A stretch of DNA of 46,723 bases from Fidelibacterota bacterium (lineage in GTDB: Bacteria > Fidelibacterota > Marinisomatia > Marinisomatales > UBA1611): assembly GCA_002708715.1 (NCBI GenBank), contig PAPB01000005.1, positions 46,867 to 93,589 of the forward strand, given 5' to 3'. The notes beneath the pieces are model-generated. The model saw nothing but the letters and a program-made list of their open reading frames with translations, did not search any database and was not told the DNA's origin. Below are positions 27,937-37,339 of the stretch, piece after piece. The first letter of the stretch is position 1, and the number at the start of each line of letters is the position of its first letter. The translations under genes were made by a program, and so were the position numbers.

Positions 27937-29355
27937 GTGTTTAAGGTTTTTCTCCCAAACGATAAAAAAATTTTTAGAGAAATAATTTTTTTATCTTATC
28001 CCGTTGTTTTAAGCAATGTTAGTCGCGTTTTAATGAGTATTTTTGATGTTGCAATGGTTGGTCGTTTGGGGCCTGAGGCTTTAGCTGCAACGGGGATGGG
28101 TGGAATGTTGGTTTGGGCGCCGATGAGTATTGCGCTTGGAATTAGAACAGCCGTTCAAACCGTTTCCTCAAGGCGCCTAGGTCAAAAAAAAGAAAGAGAA
28201 TCAGGCATAGCCTTTCACAATGGTTTAATTATGGCCACTGTTTTTAGCGTTCCAATTACTATAATAGGCTGGAAATGGGCAGAAGAGATTGTTCCGTTTT
28301 TTCTTTCAGATCCTCTTGCTATTGAACTCGCTATAGAATACACCACTGTAGTCTTCATTAGTCTTTTGTTTTCGGTTTATAGTTTTGTGTTTGTTGGCTT
28401 TTATACAGGGGTAGAAAAAACCAAACTCCACATGACGGTTACAGTGGTTAGTAATCTTATTAATCTTTATCTAAATGCTGCGTTGATTTATGGATCAGAA
28501 GGAATAGAGGTTTTCTTCAAAGAAGCCTTACCTAGCTTTTCTTTTTTGTCTGTTTTGTGGAGCTGGACTACGTTTCCTGCAATGGGGGTTAAGGGCGCAG
28601 CAACAGCTACTTTAATTGCTTCCGCGTGGATGGTTTTTCATTATTTTCTTTATTTGTTTTCGGGTGATGTGAAAAAAAGATTTAAGATTTTTTCTTTTTC
28701 TTATGACGGGGCTATGATGCAACGTCAGCTTACCCTTGCGGTCCCGATGGGTGTTCAAGAGTGTATTATTGCTTTTGGCTGGACATGTTTTTTAAAGGTT
28801 GTTGGTATAATTGGAATTGTTGAACTAGCAACAACTCATATAATTTTTACAATAATGCATGCATCTTTTATGCCTGCTATGGGTGTGGGAATGGCTTGCT
28901 CTACGCTTGTTAGTAAGTATATGGGTGAAAAAAAAATCAGAAAATCTGTTTCAAGTATTAAAGAGTCTGTTCGACTTGCAGAATATGGGATGGGCACACT
29001 AGGGTTGACGTTTATATTTTTTCCTGAGTTTTATTTGTCCATTTTTACTGATGACAAAAACATAATTGAAATGGGAGTTTGGGGCTTGCAAATTGTTGGT
29101 GCATTACAGTTTTTAGATGCGGTTGGCTTTGTTTTGATGTTTGCTCTTATTGGCGCTGGAAATACGGTTTTTCCTGCCGTTGTAGAGTCTTTGCTTGTTT
29201 GGGTTGTCGTTGTTTTTGGAACTTATTTTATAGGTGTTTTTTTAGGGTTTGGCTTTTCTGCACCATGGATGTTGTTTCCGGTTTATATGTGTCTTTTTGC
29301 AGGTGCTATGACTTGGAAGGTTTATCAAGGAGACTGGAAAAAAATAGAGGTGTAA
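27937..29355 (+). CDS. MATE family multidrug/metabolite efflux protein
   Basis: A 12-helix MATE exporter of 472 residues, using an ion gradient to expel cationic compounds or metabolites. The first repeat starts LSYPVVLSNVSRVLMSIFDVAMVGRLGPEALAA, which is diagnostic. The second repeat has LAVPMGVQECIIAFGWTCF and AMGVGMACSTLVSKYMGE. The start is GTG at 27937, 2 bases after a small unknown gene. A possible long loop lies near residues 185-210. The substrate is unknown. Base composition shifts to G over C on this strand, as in the genes downstream. Confidence 0.93.
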   Translation: MFKVFLPNDKKIFREIIFLSYPVVLSNVSRVLMSIFDVAMVGRLGPEALAATGMGGMLVWAPMSIALGIRTAVQTVSSRRLGQKKERESGIAFHNGLIMATVFSVPITIIGWKWAEEIVPFFLSDPLAIELAIEYTTVVFISLLFSVYSFVFVGFYTGVEKTKLHMTVTVVSNLINLYLNAALIYGSEGIEVFFKEALPSFSFLSVLWSWTTFPAMGVKGAATATLIASAWMVFHYFLYLFSGDVKKRFKIFSFSYDGAMMQRQLTLAVPMGVQECIIAFGWTCFLKVVGIIGIVELATTHIIFTIMHASFMPAMGVGMACSTLVSKYMGEKKIRKSVSSIKESVRLAEYGMGTLGLTFIFFPEFYLSIFTDDKNIIEMGVWGLQIVGALQFLDAVGFVLMFALIGAGNTVFPAVVESLLVWVVVVFGTYFIGVFLGFGFSAPWMLFPVYMCLFAGAMTWKVYQGDWKKIEV

Positions 29356-29434
29356 TTTTTATTTGAACCCTTTATGTATCCATTGCAATTATGCTTTAAA
29401 TTCAAAGTTGTAATTTTTATTAAATTTTTCATAT

Positions 29435-32089
29435 ATGTTAAAAAAACATCAAGATATTGATCCGCAGGAAACACAAGAGTGGATAGAGTCTATTGAAGAT
29501 GCTCTTGAAGAACATGGGTTTGAAAGAACGCGATTTCTATTGGAGACATTAATTGAGTTTGCTCAGGCTAAAGGAGCTCGTTTACCATTTAACACGTCTA
29601 CTCCTTTTTTGAACACAATTCTTCCTGGGCAACAACCAGACTATCCAGGCAATAGGGATTTAGAGCGAAAAATAAAAACAATTGTACGTTGGAACGCAAT
29701 GGCGATGGTTACCAAGGCAAATAAAAAAAAACCTGGTATTGGTGGACACATATCAACTTTTGCTTCTGCAGCAACTCTTTACGAGGTTCCTTTTAACCAT
29801 TTTTTTAAAGGTCCAGACCACCCATCTGGGCAAGACATGATTTTTTTTCAAGGACACGCATCGCCTGGTATTTATTCAAGGGCCTTTCTTGAAGACCGTT
29901 TAACGGAAACCAATTTAGACAATTTTCGTCAAGAATTATCTAAAGGAGGTGGTCTTTCATCCTATCCACACCCATACCTGATGCCAGATTTTTGGCAGTT
30001 TGCTACAGTTTCAATGGGGCTTGGCCCAATGATGGCTGTTTATCAAGCAAGGTTTATGCGCTACATGATTGATAGAGGTTTTGTTGAAAACAAAGGAAGA
30101 AAGGTCTTTGCTTTTCTGGGTGATGGAGAAATGGATGAGCCAGAAGCAACGGGGGCGCTTACCCTTGCATCTAGAGAAAACCTTAACGATCTTGTTTTTG
30201 TTGTAAATTGTAATTTACAGCGCTTGGATGGCCCTGTTAGAGGAAACTCTAAGGTTGTACAAGAATTAGAAGGTGCGTTTCGTGGTGCTGGTTGGAATGT
30301 TATAAAGGTTGTTTGGGGCTCTGACTGGGATGATTTATTTGAAAAAGATCTTAGTGGGTTGTTGTTGAAAAGGATTGATGAGGTGGTTGATGGTGAGCTT
30401 TTAAAGTATGTTGTTGAAGGTGGAGCGTATATACGTGAACATTTTTTTGGTAAATATCCAGAGCTTTTAAAATTAGTCGAACATCTCTCCGACGAAGAGA
30501 TTGAAAACTTAAGGTTGGGTGGTCATGACCCTGTTAAAGTTTATGCTGCATTTTCAGAGGCTGTTAATCATAAGGGCTCTCCTACTGTCATCTTAGCTCG
30601 AACGATTAAGGGCTATGGTTTAGGAGAGGCTGGAGAGGGCAGAAACATAACCCACAATCAAAAAAAACTTAATCAAGATGAGCTACTTTATTTTAGAGAT
30701 CGGTTTAACGTTCCTCTTTCAAATGAAGAAGCTTCTTCAGCTGCTTTTTATCGTTTTTCTAAAAACTCTGATGAATATAAATATTTAATTAGTCGTCGTA
30801 AAGATTTAGGTGGGCCACTTCCTTATAGAAATCAAAAAGCTTCAAAGTTGAGCGTTCCTGAAATTTCAATTTTTCAAGAAATGCTTGACGGGAGTGGAGA
30901 GCGTGAAGTTTCGACTACAATGTCATACGTTCGTTTTTTAACAATTCTTGCAAAAGATAAGACAATTGGTAAACATATCGTACCTATTGTTCCAGATGAA
31001 GCAAGAACATTTGGCATGGATCCTTTGTTTAGACAGCTGGGTATTTATGCTCATGCCGGTCAACTATATGACCCAGTAGATTCAGACCAGTTTTTGTATT
31101 ATAAAGAAGCCAAAAATGGGCAAATATTAGAAGAGGGTATTAATGAAGCTGGTGCTATATCATCTTTTATAGCGGCGGGAATGAGTTATAGTAATCATGG
31201 GATACATATGATTCCTTTTTATATATATTATTCCATGTTTGGCTTTCAGCGAGTCTGGGATTTTATTTGGGCTGCTGGTGATATGAGAGCCAGGGGGTTT
31301 TTATTAGGAGGAACCGCAGGAAGAACTACTTTAAATGGAGAAGGACTACAGCATCAAGATGGCCACAGTCATTTGGCAGCGGCTTCTACTCCAAATATTA
31401 GAGCGTATGATATCGCGTATTCTTATGAGATTGCTGTTATTGTTCATCATGGAATAAAGGAGATGGTTGAACAGAATAAGGATGTAATTTATTATTTAAC
31501 ATTAGAAAACGAAAACTACAAACACCCTTCTATGCCAAAAGACATACAAAAAGATATTGTTAAGGGTCTGTATAAAGTTCAAGGAACAGATAGGCCAATA
31601 GTTAGGATATTAGGTAGCGGTCCATTAATGAGAGAAGCTATTGAGGCGGCGGAATTATTAAAAAAAGATTGGAATATAGAGCCAGGCATCTGGAACGTTA
31701 CTAGTTTTAGTGAATTAAGAAGAGAAGCCGAAGAAGTAGAGCGGTGGAACTTGATGCACCCCGATAAAAAACAAAAACAATCTCACCTTGAAAAAAGTCT
31801 TAATAAAAACAGCGTTCCAACAGTTGCTGTTTCAGATTATGTTAAAATGGTTTCTGAACAAATTGGTCCTTATGTTCCTGGTCCTTATTATGCTCTAGGA
31901 ACTGACGGTTTTGGTAGGAGTGAAACAAGGGAGTCGTTGAGAAATTTCTTTGAGGTAGACAGGTATTATATTGTTCTTACTGTAATTAGAGCTCTTGCTA
32001 ATGATAACAAAGTTGAAATGAATGTTGTGGAAAAAGTTATGAAAAAATATAGTTTAGATTCTGAAAAACCTAGCCCAATCACTGTATAG
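29435..32089 (+). CDS. aceE: Pyruvate dehydrogenase E1 component, homodimeric type
   Basis: Thiamine-diphosphate enzyme that decarboxylates pyruvate and acetylates the E2 lipoyl group; 884 residues, the size of AceE. The ThDP-Mg motif is GDGEMDEPE from residue 229, followed by NLNDLVFVVNCNLQRLDGPVRGN, which is AceE-specific. The C-terminal half has TMSYVRFLTIL, DEARTFGMDPLFRQLGIY and GEGLQHQDGHSHL. It opens a compact operon with E2 and E3. The upstream 79-base gap (29356-29434) must hold any promoter; I see no convincing consensus. The homodimeric type is best known from gamma- and beta-proteobacteria and actinobacteria. Confidence 0.97.
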   Translation: MLKKHQDIDPQETQEWIESIEDALEEHGFERTRFLLETLIEFAQAKGARLPFNTSTPFLNTILPGQQPDYPGNRDLERKIKTIVRWNAMAMVTKANKKKPGIGGHISTFASAATLYEVPFNHFFKGPDHPSGQDMIFFQGHASPGIYSRAFLEDRLTETNLDNFRQELSKGGGLSSYPHPYLMPDFWQFATVSMGLGPMMAVYQARFMRYMIDRGFVENKGRKVFAFLGDGEMDEPEATGALTLASRENLNDLVFVVNCNLQRLDGPVRGNSKVVQELEGAFRGAGWNVIKVVWGSDWDDLFEKDLSGLLLKRIDEVVDGELLKYVVEGGAYIREHFFGKYPELLKLVEHLSDEEIENLRLGGHDPVKVYAAFSEAVNHKGSPTVILARTIKGYGLGEAGEGRNITHNQKKLNQDELLYFRDRFNVPLSNEEASSAAFYRFSKNSDEYKYLISRRKDLGGPLPYRNQKASKLSVPEISIFQEMLDGSGEREVSTTMSYVRFLTILAKDKTIGKHIVPIVPDEARTFGMDPLFRQLGIYAHAGQLYDPVDSDQFLYYKEAKNGQILEEGINEAGAISSFIAAGMSYSNHGIHMIPFYIYYSMFGFQRVWDFIWAAGDMRARGFLLGGTAGRTTLNGEGLQHQDGHSHLAAASTPNIRAYDIAYSYEIAVIVHHGIKEMVEQNKDVIYYLTLENENYKHPSMPKDIQKDIVKGLYKVQGTDRPIVRILGSGPLMREAIEAAELLKKDWNIEPGIWNVTSFSELRREAEEVERWNLMHPDKKQKQSHLEKSLNKNSVPTVAVSDYVKMVSEQIGPYVPGPYYALGTDGFGRSETRESLRNFFEVDRYYIVLTVIRALANDNKVEMNVVEKVMKKYSLDSEKPSPITV

Positions 32090-32098
32090 GAAGGAAGA

Positions 32099-33364
32099 AT
32101 GATAAAGAAAATTTTACTACCAGATCTAGGTGAAGGAATAGATGGCGCTGAAGTTAGCGAAGTAACCGTTTCCATTGGTGATGAAGTATCTGTAGATGAC
32201 ACGCTACTGGTTTTAGAGTCAGACAAAGCATCAATGGAAATACCAGCAGAGAACTCAGGAGTGATAAAAGAAGTTTTAGTATCGCCTGGAGACAATGTAA
32301 ACAAGGGGACACCTTTAATGGTTTTGGAGGTTGCTTCTAAAGGTCAGCTAGATGTTGAGCAAGCGTTACAACCAGAACAACCAGAACAACCAGAACAACC
32401 AGAACAACCAGAACAACCAAAGGTTGAACAAAGTTCTCAGTTAGAACAACTGCCAGCTTTAAAAACAAGTAAAAACATTTTTGCTTCTCCTGGTGTTCGT
32501 AGGCTAGCGCGAGAACTAGGGATAAATTTACAAATGTTAAGTGGTTCTGGGCCAAAAGGTCGCATCACCAAAGATGATTTAAACAGATATATAAAAATAC
32601 AAATGGCTATTGGGTCTGGTGTTGCCCCTACAATGAAAAAAGAAATTGATTTTTCAAAGTGGGGAGATGTTGAGGTTCAAAAATTAACAAAAATTAATAA
32701 AATAACAGGAGAGAGGCTTCAAGGCGCTTGGCAAGAGATACCACATGTAACTCAATATGATACCGCTGATATAACCGAGCTAGAATTATTTCGAAAAAAA
32801 TTAAAAAAAGCGGCTGAAAAAGATAATGTAAAAATCACTTTTCTTCCTTTTTTATTAAGAGCTGCGTCTATTGTTTTAGAAGAAATGCCAAGATTTAATA
32901 GTTCCCTAGACCATAAGAATGAAAACCTGATTTTAAAAAAATATTTTCATATTGGCGTAGCCATTGATACGCCCAACGGATTAATTGTTCCATCGATGAA
33001 GGATGTAAACAACAAAACGATTTTTAATCTTTCAAAAGAATTAATGGATATAAGTCAAAGAGCTAGGGAAAAAAAATTAAAACCCAATGAATTAACAGGA
33101 AGCACTTTTACAGTTTCTAGTTTGGGTGGGATTGGCGGAACAGCTTTTTCACCTATTGTAAACCCACCAGAAGTAGCAATCTTAGGCGTTTCAAAAAGCG
33201 AATGGAGACCTGTGTATTATAAAGAAACTCGTAGTTTTGAACCTAGATATATAATGCCTTTTTGTGTTTCATATGATCACCGTGTAATAGATGGAGCATC
33301 TGCAGCTGCTTTTACGACAAGGTTGTCTAAAGTGTTGTCTGACTTAGAAAGCTTTAAAGATTAG
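32099..33364 (+). CDS. aceF: Pyruvate dehydrogenase E2 (dihydrolipoamide acetyltransferase)
   Basis: Core acetyltransferase of the PDH complex, 421 residues, with a single lipoyl domain (residues 1-80). The lipoylated lysine is K43 in ESDKASME. A linker of five PEQ repeats (92-106) follows, then a peripheral subunit-binding domain (about 131-168: SPGVRRLARELGI, GPKGRITKDDL). The catalytic domain ends with the active-site motif YDHRVIDGA. A strong Shine-Dalgarno (GGAAGGAAG) precedes the ATG. It overlaps the E3 gene by one base. E. coli AceF has three lipoyl domains; this shorter form has one. Confidence 0.97.
   Translation: MIKKILLPDLGEGIDGAEVSEVTVSIGDEVSVDDTLLVLESDKASMEIPAENSGVIKEVLVSPGDNVNKGTPLMVLEVASKGQLDVEQALQPEQPEQPEQPEQPEQPKVEQSSQLEQLPALKTSKNIFASPGVRRLARELGINLQMLSGSGPKGRITKDDLNRYIKIQMAIGSGVAPTMKKEIDFSKWGDVEVQKLTKINKITGERLQGAWQEIPHVTQYDTADITELELFRKKLKKAAEKDNVKITFLPFLLRAASIVLEEMPRFNSSLDHKNENLILKKYFHIGVAIDTPNGLIVPSMKDVNNKTIFNLSKELMDISQRAREKKLKPNELTGSTFTVSSLGGIGGTAFSPIVNPPEVAILGVSKSEWRPVYYKETRSFEPRYIMPFCVSYDHRVIDGASAAAFTTRLSKVLSDLESFKD
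32372..32416 (+). repeat. Tandem 9-base repeat in aceF (five units)
   Basis: Five perfect copies of CCAGAACAA encode five Pro-Glu-Gln triplets in the flexible linker between lipoyl and subunit-binding domains. The 9-base unit keeps frame, so copy-number changes would alter linker length without breaking the protein. Confidence 0.95.
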
Positions 33365-34782
33365 TGGTGGAAAATAAACACTGGGATGTTGTTGTTGTTG
33401 GCGCTGGGCCAGGAGGTTATGCGGCTGCCTTTAGAGCTTCCGATTTAGGGAAAAAGGTTCTTCTTATTGATCGCGATAAAGCTCTGGGCGGCGTTTGTTT
33501 AAACAGAGGATGTATCCCATCAAAGGCTTTATTACACATATCTAAAGTTATAGATGACGCTAATCATTTATCTTCAGTTGGTGTTGTCTTTGATGCTCCT
33601 AATATTGATTTAGAAAAAATAAGGAGTTATAAAAACAAAATAATTACTCAACTTAATACAGGAATTGCTCAACTTGCAAAAGCAAGAAAGGTAGAGTTTT
33701 TATGTGGAGCCGCTTCGTTTTTATCTAACAATCAATTGTTGGTTAAAGATAAAAAAATTAGTTTTGAAAACTGTATAATAGCATCAGGTTCTACATCTTC
33801 AATGATTCCAAATCTTCCTGATCACCCTTCTATTCTTACATCAAGAACAGCTTTAAATCTTGATTGCATACCTGGGTCTTTGCTTGTGATTGGTGGTGGT
33901 GTTATTGGGTTAGAGCTTGGTCAAGTATATTCTGCGTTGGGCTCGAAAGTATCGGTTGTTGAGTTTATGTCAGAGCTTATTCCTGGAGCAGACACAGACA
34001 TTACTAAACCTCTTGTGAGGAAGTTAAAAAAACAATTTGAATCGATAATGCTTTCTTCAAAAGTTGTCAAAGTTGAAGCTTTAGACAATGGTGAATTAAA
34101 AGTCTTTATAGAAAACAAAAAAGAAACGAATACATATGTTTTTGAAAGGGTCTTGGTTGCTGTTGGAAGAAAACCAAACACGGATTTGTTAAACATTGAA
34201 AATACGGATGTGAAAATTGACGAGAATGGTTTTATTTCTGTTGACGTGTATCAACGAACATCTGTAAAAAATATTTATGCCATTGGTGATATTGTTGGTA
34301 ATCCTATGCTTGCGCACAAAGCGACGCATGAAGGTAAAGTAGCAGCAGAGGTGGTTTCTGGTCTTTCATCTGCTATGGATGCCAGAGCGATTCCAAGTGT
34401 TGTTTATACCGACCCAGAGATTGCGTGGGTTGGTTTAACAGAAAACGAGGCACAAGAACAAGGTATAAAATATGAACTAGGCGAGTTTCCTTGGGCGGCC
34501 AGTGGGAAGGCAATGATTTTAAATGCGTCTCAAGGGAAAACAAAAATATTATTTGACCCTGAAACAAAACACGTTTTAGGTGGTGGTGTTGTGGGGCCCT
34601 CTGCGGGAGATATTATTTCTGAGATTGCACTGGCATTAGAGATGGGTTCTGATGCAGAGGATATAAGCTTAACCGTTCATCCACACCCCACCCTTGGTGA
34701 AACAGTTGCATCTGCAGCAGAAATGTTTGAAGGGACAATTACAGATCTTTTTATTCCTAAAAAGAAGAAAAAAAATGATTAA
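33364..34782 (+). CDS. lpdA: Dihydrolipoyl dehydrogenase (PDH E3)
   Basis: FAD disulfide oxidoreductase that reoxidises the lipoyl group of E2; 472 residues. The FAD motif VVGAGPGGYAAA lies at residues 11-22, the redox-active disulfide C45/C50 in GGVCLNRGCIPSK, the NAD-binding GGGVIGLELG in the middle, and the C-terminal HPHPTLGE with the catalytic His-Glu. The start is GTG, overlapping the aceF TAG by one base; a second GTG follows directly. Its end overlaps the next gene by 8 bases. The operon encodes a full E1-E2-E3 set and may also serve other 2-oxoacid complexes. Confidence 0.97.
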   Translation: MVENKHWDVVVVGAGPGGYAAAFRASDLGKKVLLIDRDKALGGVCLNRGCIPSKALLHISKVIDDANHLSSVGVVFDAPNIDLEKIRSYKNKIITQLNTGIAQLAKARKVEFLCGAASFLSNNQLLVKDKKISFENCIIASGSTSSMIPNLPDHPSILTSRTALNLDCIPGSLLVIGGGVIGLELGQVYSALGSKVSVVEFMSELIPGADTDITKPLVRKLKKQFESIMLSSKVVKVEALDNGELKVFIENKKETNTYVFERVLVAVGRKPNTDLLNIENTDVKIDENGFISVDVYQRTSVKNIYAIGDIVGNPMLAHKATHEGKVAAEVVSGLSSAMDARAIPSVVYTDPEIAWVGLTENEAQEQGIKYELGEFPWAASGKAMILNASQGKTKILFDPETKHVLGGGVVGPSAGDIISEIALALEMGSDAEDISLTVHPHPTLGETVASAAEMFEGTITDLFIPKKKKKND

Positions 34783-37321
34783 AAAAAGTATACTATTTTC
34801 CGTTTTTATTTCCTTTTCTTTATCTCAAGAAAGCTTAAAAAATGAAGAAGTCACATCAGAAAAACCGAAGCCCCCTGAAAAACAAAAGAAAAAAACAATG
34901 GAGGAGGCATTAAAAAACACAAAAGAAATTCCAGGCCTGTTTACAATATATCAAGACTCTACAAATGGAAAACTTTATATGTTGATTGCAAAAGAACAAC
35001 TAGATAAAGAATATATTCATTTTGTTCATGGGTTAAATGGTCAGTTAAATGCTGGGGTTTTTAAAGGAAGTTATCGTGGGTCAAAAATTATAAAACTTAA
35101 CCGTTATTTTAACCGTGTCGAGTTTGAGGTTCAAAACAACTCGATGTACTTTGATCCAAAAAACCCGTTGAGTCGTTCATCTGACTCTAATGTAAGTAGT
35201 GCAATTTTAGCCTCGTCTACGATAATAGCTGAAAAAGAATCAAAATATTTAATTAATGTTGATAATGTTTTTTTATCTGAAGCTTTGCATCAGATAACAA
35301 GGGGTTTTATTCCTGGAGGGGTAAATAAAAACCCATTTAAATTGGGTCGCTTAGCTAAAGAAAGAACAAAATATTCTGAAATTAAAAATTATCCACAAAA
35401 CACGGACTTTATTGTACAGTATGTATATACTAATCCAACACCTACTAATTGGGGTTCAGATGTTGGCTTGACTGATCCGAGATCTGTAAATGTTACATTG
35501 CAGCATAGTTTTATAAAGCTACCTGAAAACAATTATAAACCACGATTTGAAGATCCAAGGGTGGGGTATTTTACTACACAAATAACAGATATGACATCGG
35601 CAAATGATCCAACACCATATCGAGACATGATACATCGTTGGCATTTAGAAAAAAAAGATCCCAGTCAATCGAGGTCTGTTGTAAAAGAACCAATAGTTTG
35701 GTGGATTGAAAACACGACTCCACATGAGTTTCGAGACGCAATTAAAGAAGGCGTTTTGTTGTGGAATAAGGCTTTTGAGAAAGCGGGTTTAATAAATGCA
35801 GTTGACGTTAAGGTTCAACCAGATGATGCGCAGTGGGATGCTGGAGATATTAGATATAATGTTCTTCGGTGGACGTCTTCTCCAAGACCGCCATTTGGTG
35901 GTTATGGGCCAAGTTTTGTCAACCCCAGAACAGGACAAATTCTTGGTGCAGATATTATGTTGGAATATGTTTATTTTACAAATCGAGTTAAATATGAAAA
36001 AATTTATGATACTTTTAATGATGGTTTAAATAGAGACCCAGAAGTTGGGTGCTCAGCTGGTGAATTTATTCAACAGGGAAATTTGTTTGGAACGATGGTC
36101 ATGGGTGATGTGTCTGATTTTTCTAATTTAAAACAACATCAAATCATCTATGAAAGTTTAGTTAAGTTGACGCTTCATGAGGTTGGTCATACTTTAGGAT
36201 TAAGTCATAATTTTTATGCTAGCAATCTGCATAGTTTTAAAAACATACATGATAGAAACATAACAGAACCAATAGGCCTTACATCATCTGTAATGGATTA
36301 TGTGTCTGCTAACATTGGGGTTGATTCTCAACATCATGGACAATTTTATTCAACAACTCCAGGTCCATATGATTTGTGGGCGATTGAATATGGTTATGCG
36401 GTATCATTAGAAAACCCTGAAGACGAAAAACAGCGATTAAAAACACTACTTGACAAGTCAGTTAAAAATGAATTTAGATATGGTAATGATGCTGATGATA
36501 TGCGATCTCCTGGAAAAGCAATTGATCCAAGAATTATGATTTCAGACATGAGTAAAGATCCAGTTGCTTATGCACAACAACGAATGGAAATTATTAAATC
36601 TACTATTCCAACATTAGAAAAGAAATTTTTAGAACCAGGCAAATCATTTCATGCTTTAAGGGATGCATATATTGTTTTAAACAATGAATATTCTAATTGC
36701 AATAGAATCATATCTCGCTATGTAGGGGGGCTATATATGGATCGTTCTATGGTTGGTCAAACAGGTAAGAGTGACCCATTTGTTCCAATTCCTAGAGAAA
36801 AGCAAAAATGGGCAATGACGTTGCTTTCAAAATATGTTTTTTCACCTGATGCTTTTGAAACATCGTCAGACATTTATAATAAGCTACAAAAAGAACGTAG
36901 GGGGTGGAGCGGAACAAAAGATCCTGGTCTTCATGATATGTATTTAAATATGCAAAAAAACTTATTTGATCATTTGTTGCATGTTAATGTTCTTAAAAGA
37001 ATATCAAACACAGAGTTATATGGGAACTCATATGGTTTAGCAGAGATGATGAAAGATTTAACCTTGGCATGTTTTTCTGCTGATGCGGGTTCAAATGTAA
37101 ACACTATAAGAATTAATCTACAGACTGAATACACAAAAAGATTGATTCAAATTGTTAAAAACAAAGGAAAGGTAAAGTTTGACCATGTTTCAGTTTCACT
37201 TGCTTTTGATAACTTAAATAGAATCAAAAAATATGCTTCTAAAACAAGTGGTACAAACGATCAAACAAAAGCACATCGTAAACACCTTGTATATATAATT
37301 GAAAAATCTTTAGATACATAA
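34775..37321 (+). CDS. Exported zinc-dependent metalloprotease (DUF5117/DUF4953-type)
   Basis: An 848-residue zincin. I chose ATG at 34775 because it directly precedes a signal peptide (MIKKSILFSVFISFSLSQ), overlaps the lpdA stop by 8 bases, and avoids an 89-base overlap implied by an earlier in-frame start. The zinc site is HEVGHTLGLSH (H468, E469, H472, H478), the extended metzincin-like form, followed by a methionine turn (SVMDYVS). The N-terminal region matches the layout of large secreted metalloproteases of FCB bacteria and marine gammaproteobacteria. It leads a run of exported peptidases, suggesting extracytoplasmic protein degradation. Confidence 0.88.
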   Translation: MIKKSILFSVFISFSLSQESLKNEEVTSEKPKPPEKQKKKTMEEALKNTKEIPGLFTIYQDSTNGKLYMLIAKEQLDKEYIHFVHGLNGQLNAGVFKGSYRGSKIIKLNRYFNRVEFEVQNNSMYFDPKNPLSRSSDSNVSSAILASSTIIAEKESKYLINVDNVFLSEALHQITRGFIPGGVNKNPFKLGRLAKERTKYSEIKNYPQNTDFIVQYVYTNPTPTNWGSDVGLTDPRSVNVTLQHSFIKLPENNYKPRFEDPRVGYFTTQITDMTSANDPTPYRDMIHRWHLEKKDPSQSRSVVKEPIVWWIENTTPHEFRDAIKEGVLLWNKAFEKAGLINAVDVKVQPDDAQWDAGDIRYNVLRWTSSPRPPFGGYGPSFVNPRTGQILGADIMLEYVYFTNRVKYEKIYDTFNDGLNRDPEVGCSAGEFIQQGNLFGTMVMGDVSDFSNLKQHQIIYESLVKLTLHEVGHTLGLSHNFYASNLHSFKNIHDRNITEPIGLTSSVMDYVSANIGVDSQHHGQFYSTTPGPYDLWAIEYGYAVSLENPEDEKQRLKTLLDKSVKNEFRYGNDADDMRSPGKAIDPRIMISDMSKDPVAYAQQRMEIIKSTIPTLEKKFLEPGKSFHALRDAYIVLNNEYSNCNRIISRYVGGLYMDRSMVGQTGKSDPFVPIPREKQKWAMTLLSKYVFSPDAFETSSDIYNKLQKERRGWSGTKDPGLHDMYLNMQKNLFDHLLHVNVLKRISNTELYGNSYGLAEMMKDLTLACFSADAGSNVNTIRINLQTEYTKRLIQIVKNKGKVKFDHVSVSLAFDNLNRIKKYASKTSGTNDQTKAHRKHLVYIIEKSLDT

Positions 37322-37339
37322 AATCAATGGAAAAAAAAT

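Noticed and set aside
34694-34774. Longer start for the zincin metalloprotease inside lpdA
   Set aside because: It would add 27 residues before a good signal peptide and overlap lpdA by 89 bases; ATG at 34775 fits better.
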